IMG/VR virus record: IMGVR_UViG_3300009620_000033
Coordinates: 1 to 29,246 of that record
DNA from: a virus
Strand: one strand, 5' to 3'
DNA: 29,246 bases
Part shown: one piece after another, positions 1-5,398 of the stretch
How positions within the stretch are numbered: position 1 is the stretch's first letter
How the letters are laid out: each line of letters begins with the position of its first letter
Notes under the pieces: model-generated
The model's input: the letters and a program-made list of their open reading frames with translations, nothing else
What the model was told of the DNA's origin: nothing
The model's database searches: none
Translations under genes and position numbers: made by a program

Positions 1-33
1 CCCGCCCTACCCTCTAAGTGCCGGGGACGAAAC

Positions 34-50
34 TCAGCCGTCAACGGCTG
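34..50 (-). terminator. Short hairpin at the end of the leftmost gene
   Basis: A near-perfect inverted repeat (CAGCCG, loop of four, CGGCTG) covers the stop codon of the last minus-strand gene. On the minus strand it is followed by AGTTTCG, which is only weakly U-rich. It may be a weak terminator, or may simply protect the transcript end. Confidence 0.3.
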
Positions 51-267
51 GGTTGTCCGCATCCCGGCGCGAAGGCCCCCCGGTCCCGGGCTTGGCAGCA
101 GCCTTTGAGATAAAGTAAAAGCCCAGAACGAGCGTCACAAGAGTCTCCACGTCGCCGCCAGCGAGGATGAGAGCAAGGAATCCCACGATAACGATAAAGA
201 TGGCGAGTAGCGCCCTCACACTGCCCGCTGGCAGCCAGAGGGGTTGTGTCTTATCAAACCAGTTCAC
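34..267 (-). CDS. Small two-helix membrane protein (holin-like)
   Basis: A 77-residue protein. I chose the GTG start at 267 because an AGGAG lies 8 nt upstream and overlaps the stop codon of the preceding gene; the longer in-frame ORF would run back into that gene. Residues 19-36 and about 40-55 are two hydrophobic helices joined by a short acidic turn (GGDVE), followed by a polar basic tail of about 20 residues. Size and two-helix layout fit phage holins and related small membrane proteins. It is the last gene of a minus-strand cluster that also holds other small membrane proteins and a peptidase-like protein, so a lysis role is plausible but only inferred. No sequence motif proves holin function. 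Confidence 0.6.
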   Translation of the reverse strand: MNWFDKTQPLWLPAGSVRALLAIFIVIVGFLALILAGGDVETLVTLVLGFYFISKAAAKPGTGGPSRRDADNPAVDG

Positions 268-278
268 GTAGGGGTCTC

Positions 279-527
279 CTAGAAACGGGGCCGCGTGCCC
301 TCTTCGAACTTGCCGCTGTTTGTGAGTCGCTGCCACTCGGGGCGTGTGAGAGTCTCGGTGCACGCTCGGGCTGTGGAGCAAGCCCATAGCACCGGGCTGT
401 CATCCGCCGGGGGCTTCCAGCTACGGGGCTTGCTATAGCCGCGCTTGAAGTCGTACGCCGTTCCGTCGTCCCCGCTCTTGTGTGAGATGGGGTACCAGCG
501 ATGGGTGTGCTTGAGGGGCCTAACCAC
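279..527 (-). CDS. Hypothetical small protein
   Basis: An 82-residue ORF starting at GTG 527, overlapping the end of the upstream gene by 8 nt. Its stop codon lies inside the AGGAG that serves the next gene. This tight packing on both sides, rather than any recognised domain, is why I accept it. It is rich in His, Trp, Ser and Arg, with two Cys (WACSTARAC) near residues 49-56. No membrane helix or known family is recognised. Translation probably depends on coupling to the upstream gene, because no good ribosome binding site is visible. A longer ORF on the same strand (254-841) overlaps it but covers two better-supported genes and is rejected. Confidence 0.5.
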   Translation of the reverse strand: MVRPLKHTHRWYPISHKSGDDGTAYDFKRGYSKPRSWKPPADDSPVLWACSTARACTETLTRPEWQRLTNSGKFEEGTRPRF

Positions 528-975
528 AGTCCGCTTCGCCCCGGGCTACAGCCGCCATCTGGGACATCGACTGGCTGAGGCCGTAGGCGCCGAAAGCCAC
601 GTCGGGGCTCTGGATGGCCTCGTAGTAGAGGCCCAAGCGGTAGAGGTCGAGCGACGAACGGAAGTAGGCCCACCAGCCCGCGTAGCACGGGCGAAGGGTC
701 ATAGCGTCCAGCCGTACCAAGCCTTGCTCCACCACGATGATGAGGTCGTCGCGGGCGTTGAGACTCTCGGGATACTCCCGCCGAAACGCCGCGTAGTACG
801 CTACGTCCTCTGACACTTCGGCGACCGTCATATCGGCCCACCGAAGCGCGAGAGAGTCGCCGTAGGCATCACTGCTACTATCGGCGCGAACGGCAACGCC
901 AGCGAACACCGCCGCGAGCGCTGCCCAAACCACGATGGCTGCTAGCTGAGTGGCTCGGAGTTCTAGGTTTCTCAT
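520..975 (-). CDS. Membrane-anchored protein with a Cys pair, unknown function
   Basis: A 151-residue protein from ATG 975; an in-frame GTG at 1023 is possible, but neither has a strong ribosome binding site. Residues 10-29 form one hydrophobic helix after a short basic start, so it is probably anchored with the rest outside the cytoplasm. The remainder looks helical, with Cys97 and Cys150 as its only cysteines. The gene at 3723-4265 has the same plan (N-terminal helix, alpha-helical rest, two Cys 55 residues apart near the C-terminus), so the two may be distant relatives. It sits in the membrane/lysis-like cluster; a spanin-like or exclusion role can be imagined but is not shown. Confidence 0.6.
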   Translation of the reverse strand: MRNLELRATQLAAIVVWAALAAVFAGVAVRADSSSDAYGDSLALRWADMTVAEVSEDVAYYAAFRREYPESLNARDDLIIVVEQGLVRLDAMTLRPCYAGWWAYFRSSLDLYRLGLYYEAIQSPDVAFGAYGLSQSMSQMAAVARGEADCG

Positions 976-1001
976 ACGAGCCAAGCTACCACTGGAGTAG
1001 T

Positions 1002-1013
1002 CAGCACTGCTAC
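1002..1013 (-). repeat. Copy of the dispersed CANTGCTAC motif
   Basis: Reads CAGCACTGCTAC on the plus strand (GTAGCAGTGCTG on the coding strand). It lies in the short gap between the gene ending at 1051 and the ATG at 975, and is followed by a small inverted repeat (CTACTCCAGTGGTAG). It is one of nine exact CANTGCTAC copies in the window, all in the same orientation. Confidence 0.45.
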
Positions 1014-1050
1014 CCCGGACCACAATAGGAACCAGCCGAGGGACTCGCAG

Positions 1051-1854
1051 TTACTCATATCCCTCATCGCGCTCATCTTCGATGCTGTCGATGATGCGAT
1101 CTAGGGTTCGACCGAATACCCACTCCGGGTCATTTTTCCACTCGTAGTCGGCAAGGTCTAGGTTGAGCTCTTCGATGTCGCGCTCGGCAAGCGCCAAGTC
1201 TTCCTTAAGGGTGTTACGCTCGTCACGGACAGCGCGGAGCTTCCGCTCGGCTACCGCCCCAGCGGATCCGACGCCGATCTCGAAACGGATACAGAAGTAA
1301 CGCTTGTTGTTGCGAAACTCGCTGCCGAACTTAGTGACGTGCGCCCACCTCACCCAGAAGGGCTTGTGGCTCATCGGCTCATAGACGAGCACTTGTGTAC
1401 CGTCGCCGTTGAGCCGAGCTAGGCCGACCTCGTGGGGGACATCGCCGACCTTATCATCTAGCCGGGATGAGCCCGGCACGTCATCGACGTTGCCGCTCAG
1501 CGAAACAAAATAGCCGTCCCGTAGGGCTTGCTTGAGTTCTGCCCCCGTGGGGTCGAACGGCTCCGCTCGCAGCTCGGGGAACAGCTTACGGTAGGCGTAC
1601 AGCGCGTTGCCCCGGCTGTAGCCTTTCGCCGCTGCCACGGACTCGCCGCGGTGGTCCGCTGCGAGTGCCCGCAATCGGCGCATCACTCTCGTCCGCTGCG
1701 TCTTGGTGTAGGGCTTGCCGCTCGGGTTTGTAAAGTATTCGTCAAGCGTTTGGTAGCGGGCTGCCGTCACCAGCGTGGACAGTCGGCACGCCGTGGTGGG
1801 CTTTATCCACGTCTGGGGTGTGGCACTGGGCTTGAACTTGTTTGGTGCAATCAA
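1051..1854 (-). CDS. Papain/C39-like cysteine peptidase-like protein (possible lysis enzyme)
   Basis: A 267-residue protein if translation starts at TTG 1854, which has a GGGAGAG 5 nt upstream; the ORF extends further but would overlap the upstream membrane gene. Residues about 20-180 resemble phage C39-like domains: a Cys near the start of a helix (ACRLS, Cys23), a segment like ELKQALRDGYFVSLSG, a His before a strand (PHEVGLARL, His141), then a strand ending in YEP and a Trp-rich stretch. This pattern suggests a Cys-His catalytic pair but is weak. Residues 195-235 are charged and probably a coiled coil. Its neighbours are a single-helix membrane protein (1878-2087) and further membrane proteins, so endolysin or virion peptidase are the two functions to consider. 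Confidence 0.45.
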   Translation of the reverse strand: MIAPNKFKPSATPQTWIKPTTACRLSTLVTAARYQTLDEYFTNPSGKPYTKTQRTRVMRRLRALAADHRGESVAAAKGYSRGNALYAYRKLFPELRAEPFDPTGAELKQALRDGYFVSLSGNVDDVPGSSRLDDKVGDVPHEVGLARLNGDGTQVLVYEPMSHKPFWVRWAHVTKFGSEFRNNKRYFCIRFEIGVGSAGAVAERKLRAVRDERNTLKEDLALAERDIEELNLDLADYEWKNDPEWVFGRTLDRIIDSIEDERDEGYE

Positions 1855-1877
1855 TGCCGCTCTCCCGTCATCTCTGT

Positions 1878-2087
1878 TTAGAACACGCCCGTGACAAGTA
1901 GGGCGGCGGTGGCTAGGCCACCCGCGCCGATGCCCCAAGCACCGAGGCGGGTGACTGCCGAGATTTGGATGTAGAAGTGGATGACTGGCTCCACCTTACG
2001 CTCAAACAAGACTTGTCGGATAAGAACATCGCGAAGCGTCGGGTTCTCTGGCACCTCGTCGAGGGGGTCTACGTAGTGGTCGTGCAT
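1878..2087 (-). CDS. Small C-terminally anchored membrane protein (holin-like)
   Basis: A 69-residue protein starting at ATG 2087 with AGGAG 5 nt upstream. The first 45 residues are polar and helical (PTLRDVLIRQVLFERKVEP). The last ~20 are hydrophobic (GAWGIGAGGLATAALLVTGVF), making one membrane helix at the C-terminus. It lies directly upstream of the peptidase-like gene at 1051, so the pair resembles a holin/lysin arrangement; this is an inference from size and position. Tail-anchored phage proteins of this shape are also found in roles other than lysis. Confidence 0.6.
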   Translation of the reverse strand: MHDHYVDPLDEVPENPTLRDVLIRQVLFERKVEPVIHFYIQISAVTRLGAWGIGAGGLATAALLVTGVF

Positions 2088-2113
2088 AGCCGCTCCTAGC
2101 GGGTGGGAGGAAG

Positions 2114-2179
2114 GCCCCGCCCTCCGTGGCGCTAGCGATGACACGCATAAAGGCGCGGTCCACGAACAGAGGGCGGGGC
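2114..2179. repeat. Long inverted repeat / structured intergenic RNA
   Basis: Perfect 11-bp arms (GCCCCGCCCTC at 2114-2124 and its complement at 2169-2179) enclose a 44-nt loop that itself holds a second inverted repeat (CGTGG / CCACG). It lies in the 179-bp gap between 2087 and 2267, just upstream of the ribosome binding site of the gene starting at 2087. It lacks a U-tract, so a leader structure or RNase-resistant stem is as likely as a terminator. Confidence 0.5.
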
Positions 2180-2257
2180 GTAGGGTTCTGATGTGATCCC
2201 CAGACCGGGGCACTCCTCACAGTCGCGTGAGATATAGATAGCGACTGGTAGCCACAC
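2132..2257 (-). CDS. Possible 41-residue Cys-containing ORF
   Basis: A GTG-started ORF fills much of the gap between 2087 and 2267. It encodes a CEEC pair and a later Cys-His (ACHR) at its end, which could bind a metal. There is no clear ribosome binding site, and it overlaps the long inverted repeat, so it may be chance. It is listed because the gap is otherwise unexplained. Confidence 0.2.
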   Translation of the reverse strand: MWLPVAIYISRDCEECPGLGITSEPYAPPSVRGPRLYACHR

Positions 2258-2266
2258 GGTCCGGGG

Positions 2267-2479
2267 TCATTTGGTTCCGCCGTCAACGTGGAACCCATTG
2301 GGGTCACGGGGCGGGGCTGGCTGAGAGCCAAACAAGCGTGGCTCTAGGCGTCTGGTGAGTTCGCCCACCGGATGCTTGCCTAGGTGGTGGAAGTAGGCCA
2401 CCGTGCTACGTGCGACGTAGCCGCACACTTCACACTCGTTAGGGTAGGGGTCGTAAGCTCTGGAGTAAAGGTTACCCAC
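2267..2479 (-). CDS. C2H2 zinc-finger protein
   Basis: A 70-residue protein from GTG 2479, with AGAGAG about 6 nt upstream. Residues 16-36 match the classical zinc finger spacing C-x2-C-x12-H-x3-H (CEVC ... HLGKH). The rest is short, polar and proline-rich. One finger this small usually binds DNA weakly or mediates protein contacts, so a regulatory role is plausible but unproven. It is the first gene after an AT-rich promoter-like stretch (2497-2525), which suggests that it starts a transcription unit including the membrane/lysis-like genes to its left. Confidence 0.7.
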   Translation of the reverse strand: MGNLYSRAYDPYPNECEVCGYVARSTVAYFHHLGKHPVGELTRRLEPRLFGSQPAPPRDPNGFHVDGGTK

Positions 2480-2496
2480 GGAGCGCTCTCTCAGCG

Positions 2497-2525
2497 TACA
2501 TATACATTATACCACACACTGTCAA
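2497..2525 (-). promoter_or_regulatory. AT-rich minus-strand promoter(s)
   Basis: On the minus strand a perfect extended -10 (TGG-TATAAT, hexamer at 2506-2511) stands in a strikingly AT-rich stretch of an otherwise GC-rich genome. A perfect TTGACA lies at 2520-2525. It is only 8 nt from TATAAT but 17 nt from a second hexamer TATGTA (2497-2502), so two overlapping promoters are possible. Transcription would start about 10-25 nt before the GTG of the zinc-finger gene. A 9-codon leader ORF (ATG at 2499) would overlap that GTG. Confidence 0.65.
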
Positions 2526-2527
2526 GC

Positions 2528-2962
2528 TCAAACCGCAACCCCCGCCTCCCGCTTCGCGGCGTTCCAATGCCGCGAGTAGTGCTTGCGGCAGTAGATCTTT
2601 CCATCCCCGCCGTAGCGTCTCTGTGCTGGCCGCTTGCACTCCGCATCTCGGCACAGTTCGCCGACGTACTTATGCTTGCGTCCGGGGTGCTTTCCCCCGG
2701 CAGCGTTTCGCTTGGCAGCAGCAGCAGCCATCTCTCCCCGCCGCTTTTCTGCCCACTGCTCGTCCGACCACTTGCGAGTGACGCCAGCGTCGGCTATCGT
2801 GATAGTCCCGTCGCACGTGCCCGCATCTCGCATATCGGCTCGGAATTCCGGGATGCAGTCCTCACACGGACTGGCTGCCGCCATCGGCCCGCTCCGGTCG
2901 TTGAGCGCGAGCCATACCGTCCGTTCTATGGGCGTCATACACGCCCCGGTGTTACTCGTCAT
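2528..2962 (-). CDS. Double Cys-cluster (zinc-binding-type) protein
   Basis: A 144-residue protein whose ATG overlaps the end of the upstream membrane-protein gene by 11 nt. Two metal-binding-type clusters are visible. One is C-x2-C-x13-C near residues 33-50 (PCEDC ... GTC). The other, at the C-terminal end (about 104-130), is C-x4-C-x15-C-x2-H (YCRKH). A basic, Ala/Lys-rich linker (KRRGEMAAAAAKRNAAGGKH) joins them. The basic linker and zinc-type ends suggest nucleic-acid binding. No HNH catalytic motif is obvious, so I do not call it a nuclease. The function is unknown. Confidence 0.65.
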   Translation of the reverse strand: MTSNTGACMTPIERTVWLALNDRSGPMAAASPCEDCIPEFRADMRDAGTCDGTITIADAGVTRKWSDEQWAEKRRGEMAAAAAKRNAAGGKHPGRKHKYVGELCRDAECKRPAQRRYGGDGKIYCRKHYSRHWNAAKREAGVAV

Positions 2963-3194
2963 CGGTTGCGATGACCCACGCGAAACCCGCCGCTGCCAGA
3001 ACCGCCGCGGTTGCCCCCGCGAAGACGTGGACGAATGCCCCTAGAGCCACTGCCCCCACTCCCGCCAGAGCGAATGGGGCGAATAGCTCTACGAATATCT
3101 TGTATCGAAGCAGCCGAAGCACCGCGCGTCGCCGCTCTTGGCGGGCGTTGTGCTCGCGCACGAGCCGCCCCCGCTCGACATCCAACCTACTCAT
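2952..3194 (-). CDS. Small membrane protein, two hydrophobic helices
   Basis: 80 residues from ATG 3194. GTG at 3197 is equally well placed behind the GGGAGG. The start overlaps the last codons of the upstream nuclease gene. The first 30 residues are highly basic and polar. Residues about 33-75 are two Ala/Val-rich membrane helices (AGVGAVALGAFVHVFAGATAA ...), and the tail is acidic. It is another candidate holin or inner-membrane protein; nothing identifies it further. The dispersed motif GTAGCAGTG overlaps its start codon. Confidence 0.6.
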   Translation of the reverse strand: MSRLDVERGRLVREHNARQERRRAVLRLLRYKIFVELFAPFALAGVGAVALGAFVHVFAGATAAVLAAAGFAWVIATDDE

Positions 3195-3726
3195 CACTGC
3201 TACCTCCCAGCCAACGCAGCCAACTTTGCTCCATAAAGGCCGGGGCTGTGATGTCAGCCGGTGGCCTCACGTAGCAGTGCCGCACGTCCAGCTTGTGCAC
3301 GCTCTTCCGATGGTCGATGGACCGCCCGCCGCGCTTACGTAGGAAGCGGGGATCCTCCACGCCGATAGTCAAGATGTCCTCAGCGCTGGCCCCCACTAGC
3401 CAACCGTCTGACGTACGCCATACGACGACGCCACGCGCTGGGGGGTCCATCTCAGCGGCCCGCTCGGCCACGGCTGCGGCCTTCCCGGTGTCCACCAGCG
3501 GACCACCCCAGCCCGCCAACTGCGTATAAGTGTAGTCCCGGTCCTTAACTTCCACCACGAACGTTTCGAGCATCCCGTTCGATACGAGGAAGTCAGTGCG
3601 GTCCGCCGGGCCGGGAGTGCCCAGAGTGGTGTGATCCAACCCCTCCCACGCGCGGTCTACGATAGCTTGCTCGGCTGCCTTGTCGATAGTGACCGGACCG
3701 TGCCGTACGGCTGTAGTGCTCGTCAC
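3187..3726 (-). CDS. PD-(D/E)XK superfamily nuclease-like protein
   Basis: 179 residues from GTG 3726, which overlaps the upstream stop codon (GTGA), so translation is probably coupled. The core fits a PD-(D/E)XK fold: a helix (KAAEQAIVDRAWEGL), Asp45 in RTDFLVSN, then ETFVVEVKDRDY with Glu59 and Lys61 on a strand, followed by a helix with GWGGPLVDTGKAAAVAE. These residues could coordinate the metal for DNA cleavage. The subfamily cannot be assigned. A role in DNA processing, host-DNA degradation or defence against other phages are alternatives. The longer ORF back to 3840 only copies the opposite reading of its neighbour. Confidence 0.5.
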   Translation of the reverse strand: MTSTTAVRHGPVTIDKAAEQAIVDRAWEGLDHTTLGTPGPADRTDFLVSNGMLETFVVEVKDRDYTYTQLAGWGGPLVDTGKAAAVAERAAEMDPPARGVVVWRTSDGWLVGASAEDILTIGVEDPRFLRKRGGRSIDHRKSVHKLDVRHCYVRPPADITAPAFMEQSWLRWLGGSSDE

Positions 3727-4265
3727 CCGCGGGCGCACTCGTAAAATGCCGCTCGGGTCCGCTCGACTCGCCCTAGCTGTCGCCAGTAACGACGGAGCAT
3801 CCACGGCTGTATGGCGCGGTCGTTGTCCAGCCGCCGCCAATAGCGGGCGCTCGTTTGCCCGAACATCACGCCCGCTACTGACAGCCGGGAGAGACGAACG
3901 GTGCAGTCGGGGTAGGTGCCCCGCGCTATGCGGTTCAAGTTGGTCGTGCCCCAGCGGGCGATATCACGCGACTTGCGAACTGCCCCCGCGTAGTCGCTGC
4001 TGACACCGCGGAACAGTTGAGCGTTAAGGCGGTCGTTGAGCACGCCGACTCTCTGGTCGGCGTCGGGGACCGCGGCGGTGACGCTGGCAGTCGCGAACAC
4101 CGCCCAGCCCAGTCCGATGAGGGCCACTGCCGCCATAGCCTTCTTGTAGCCTTGCTGTAGCGGCCTAGGGCTGGTCCCAGCCCGCTTGTGGGCTTGAAAC
4201 ACCCCACCCTTGCCGCCACTGCCTACGCTCGCATCAGATAGGGGAACTCGTGCAGTTGTTCTCAT
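3723..4265 (-). CDS. Membrane-anchored protein with a Cys pair, unknown function
   Basis: A 180-residue protein. The ATG at 4265 has GGAGGG 4 nt upstream and is preferred to two in-frame ATGs slightly upstream. A basic, flexible N-terminus of 40 residues precedes one membrane helix (about 43-65), then an arginine-rich helical domain with Cys121 and Cys177. The plan matches the gene at 520-975. It is the first gene behind a very good minus-strand promoter (4276-4304), whose predicted start falls within a few bases of the ATG. No known domain is recognised. Confidence 0.6.
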   Translation of the reverse strand: MRTTARVPLSDASVGSGGKGGVFQAHKRAGTSPRPLQQGYKKAMAAVALIGLGWAVFATASVTAAVPDADQRVGVLNDRLNAQLFRGVSSDYAGAVRKSRDIARWGTTNLNRIARGTYPDCTVRLSRLSVAGVMFGQTSARYWRRLDNDRAIQPWMLRRYWRQLGRVERTRAAFYECARG

Positions 4266-4275
4266 AGTGCCCTCC

Positions 4276-4304
4276 ATAGTAGCCATCTTCTAGCCAATTG
4301 TCAA
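4276..4304 (-). promoter_or_regulatory. Strong sigma-70-type promoter
   Basis: On the minus strand, TTGACA (4299-4304) is separated by exactly 17 nt from TACTAT (4276-4281). Transcription should begin near 4269-4265, at or just before the ATG at 4265. The transcript would be leaderless or nearly so, or else a slightly later start would be used. The same -10 hexamer, TACTAT, is used by the plus-strand promoter at 19774. Confidence 0.7.
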
Positions 4305-4305
4305 G

Positions 4306-4404
4306 CTATCCATCTTCAAAGATGTCCCCCATAAGCTCGACAGCACGCTTTCGGCTCACGTCCACCAGTCCCCCGGCGGCAGCCTCACGGATGGAGACGA
4401 ACAC
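4306..4404 (-). CDS. 32-codon ORF directly after an in-frame TAG
   Basis: It begins with GTG immediately after the TAG that ends the small gene 4405-4566, in the same reading frame, and encodes a plausible helical peptide (SIREAAAGGLVDVSRKRAVE). There is no ribosome binding site. It is either an amber-readthrough extension, the remains of a longer gene, or a short coupled ORF. Confidence 0.3.
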   Translation of the reverse strand: MFVSIREAAAGGLVDVSRKRAVELMGDIFEDG

Positions 4405-4566
4405 CTAGGGAGACTGCGATACCGTCGGTGATTGTTTCCACGGCGGCTTGTGGCGGTAGGCGCGCTCCGCAATGACTTTCGCCAGCCGTAGCGCTTCCTC
4501 TCTGCTCAACGGGACGCCGCCCACCCGCTCGCCCTCAAGCGCTTTGGCGATTGCGTCAACGTCCAT
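4405..4566 (-). CDS. Small helical protein, 53 residues
   Basis: ATG 4566 overlaps the stop codon of the upstream gene by 11 nt, as expected for a coupled operon gene. The protein is charged and helical (DVDAIAKALEGERVGG, then SREEALRLAKVIAERAYRH) and ends in a polar tail. It has no membrane segment and no known family. The frame stays open after its TAG stop for 32 more codons up to TAG 4306-4308. The total coding potential would be about 86 residues if the amber codon were read. Confidence 0.5.
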   Translation of the reverse strand: MDVDAIAKALEGERVGGVPLSREEALRLAKVIAERAYRHKPPWKQSPTVSQSP

Positions 4567-4798
4567 CGCGCGCCCGTCGCGCCTTCTCGGCTGCGAGGAT
4601 GCGACGCACGACGAGCCGTGCCCTCCATAGCCGCTTGTTCATCATCCCGCTGCGCCCCCGGCGCGCCTCTTGGTCCAACTCGGAGTCCGAGAGTTCGCGC
4701 GCCCCCGCTTCGATAGCTGCTCGCTGCACTGGGTCCACGTCCCGGTCCACCGTGTCGATGGCCGGGATAAGTGTCCGGTGTGGTCGCTCTTCTGTCAT
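4556..4798 (-). CDS. Small basic hypothetical protein
   Basis: 80 residues from ATG 4798, with GAGGGG about 8 nt upstream at the end of the previous gene. The first half is acidic/polar (DPVQRAAIEAGARELSDSELDQ) and the C-terminal third is strongly basic and helical (NKRLWRARLVVRRILAAEKARRARDGR). A nucleic-acid or protein-binding tail is likely from charge alone. It belongs to the tightly packed early operon running from 10236 to 4306. Function unknown. Confidence 0.6.
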   Translation of the reverse strand: MTEERPHRTLIPAIDTVDRDVDPVQRAAIEAGARELSDSELDQEARRGRSGMMNKRLWRARLVVRRILAAEKARRARDGR

Positions 4799-4800
4799 CT

Positions 4801-5148
4801 TTAATACCCCTCAACCATACGATCACTGCAAATCCAATAGCCGATACCGTCCACCCGGTTGTCCCGCTTGGGGCTGGCTGCCTCTCGGGACAGCTTTACG
4901 CCCGTCATATTCAGCGCCACGATGCGCGGCGGGATATCGGGGAAGCCGTCACGGGGCAGCCCTTGGGCCGTGGCGTCATCAATGCTGTAGACGGCAAGCC
5001 CCACGGACTCCAGCCACCGCTCCAAGATGGCCGCGGTGACGCGACCCGTACCCCGGAAGTCGCTGCTGGGATGGCCGTAGGCCGCTTCGCGGTTACCATT
5101 GACCAAATCCCACGCCTCATCGGTAATCCGCCTTGGATGGTCATCCAT
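4801..5148 (-). CDS. DUF6378-like phage protein
   Basis: 115 residues from ATG 5148, which has AGGA 8 nt upstream; ATG 5163 is an alternative. The sequence shows the features I associate with the DUF6378 phage family: NREAAYGHPSSDF near the start, a tryptophan helix in the middle, VALNMTGVKLSREA, and DNRVDGIGYW close to the end. Family members are common in the early regions of siphophages. Their biochemical role is not established as far as I know. The assignment is from motif memory and should be checked by profile search. Confidence 0.6.
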   Translation of the reverse strand: MDDHPRRITDEAWDLVNGNREAAYGHPSSDFRGTGRVTAAILERWLESVGLAVYSIDDATAQGLPRDGFPDIPPRIVALNMTGVKLSREAASPKRDNRVDGIGYWICSDRMVEGY

Positions 5149-5149
5149 A

Positions 5150-5398
5150 TCAAGTGTCCTCATCTTCCGTGTCGTAATCCGCGGGTCCGCCCATCGCAGA
5201 GATGTCATCTCTGGGGCACGGCTGGCTGAGGGCCGGCATCTCGCAGATGTCGCACCACTCCGGCCCCGCTAACCGTAAACGTGTCGGGGGGCGCGCCGTA
5301 GTCATCTCGTGGTATCCGCCGTCTTCTAGCAAGTCGGGCCGGAGCGGGATTGTGGGGTGGCCGTCTGGGTCCCGCCGGTAGCAGATTCGTTTAAACAC
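5150..5398 (-). CDS. Small Cys-containing protein carrying a copied primase fragment
   Basis: 82 residues from GTG 5398, with GGGAGGGAG 4 nt upstream. The second half has a possible metal site (WCDIC ... PC). Codons for TTARPPTRLRLA near the middle fall inside a 39-bp sequence (5268-5306) that is repeated with one mismatch in the primase gene (7579-7617), where it is read in another frame and encodes part of the primase active-site region. That segment of this protein is therefore probably recent and not under old selection. The tail is very acidic (DYDTEDEDT). Function unknown. Confidence 0.5.
   Translation of the reverse strand: MFKRICYRRDPDGHPTIPLRPDLLEDGGYHEMTTARPPTRLRLAGPEWCDICEMPALSQPCPRDDISAMGGPADYDTEDEDT
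5268..5306. repeat. 39-bp direct repeat, copy in the small gene
   Basis: It matches 7579-7617 at 38 of 39 positions in the same orientation. The only difference is G versus A at the 23rd base. Flanking sequences do not match. This is the likely recipient copy, because the other one encodes conserved primase residues. Confidence 0.85.

Noticed and set aside
254-841. Long minus-strand ORF of 195 codons
   Set aside because: It covers parts of two tightly packed genes in another frame and has a low-complexity Arg/Pro/Ser composition typical of shadow frames in GC-rich DNA.
867-878. Plus-strand extended -10 (TGCTACTAT) as a promoter
   Set aside because: It matches the -10 used at 19796, but no -35-like hexamer lies 15-19 nt upstream and no plus-strand gene follows.
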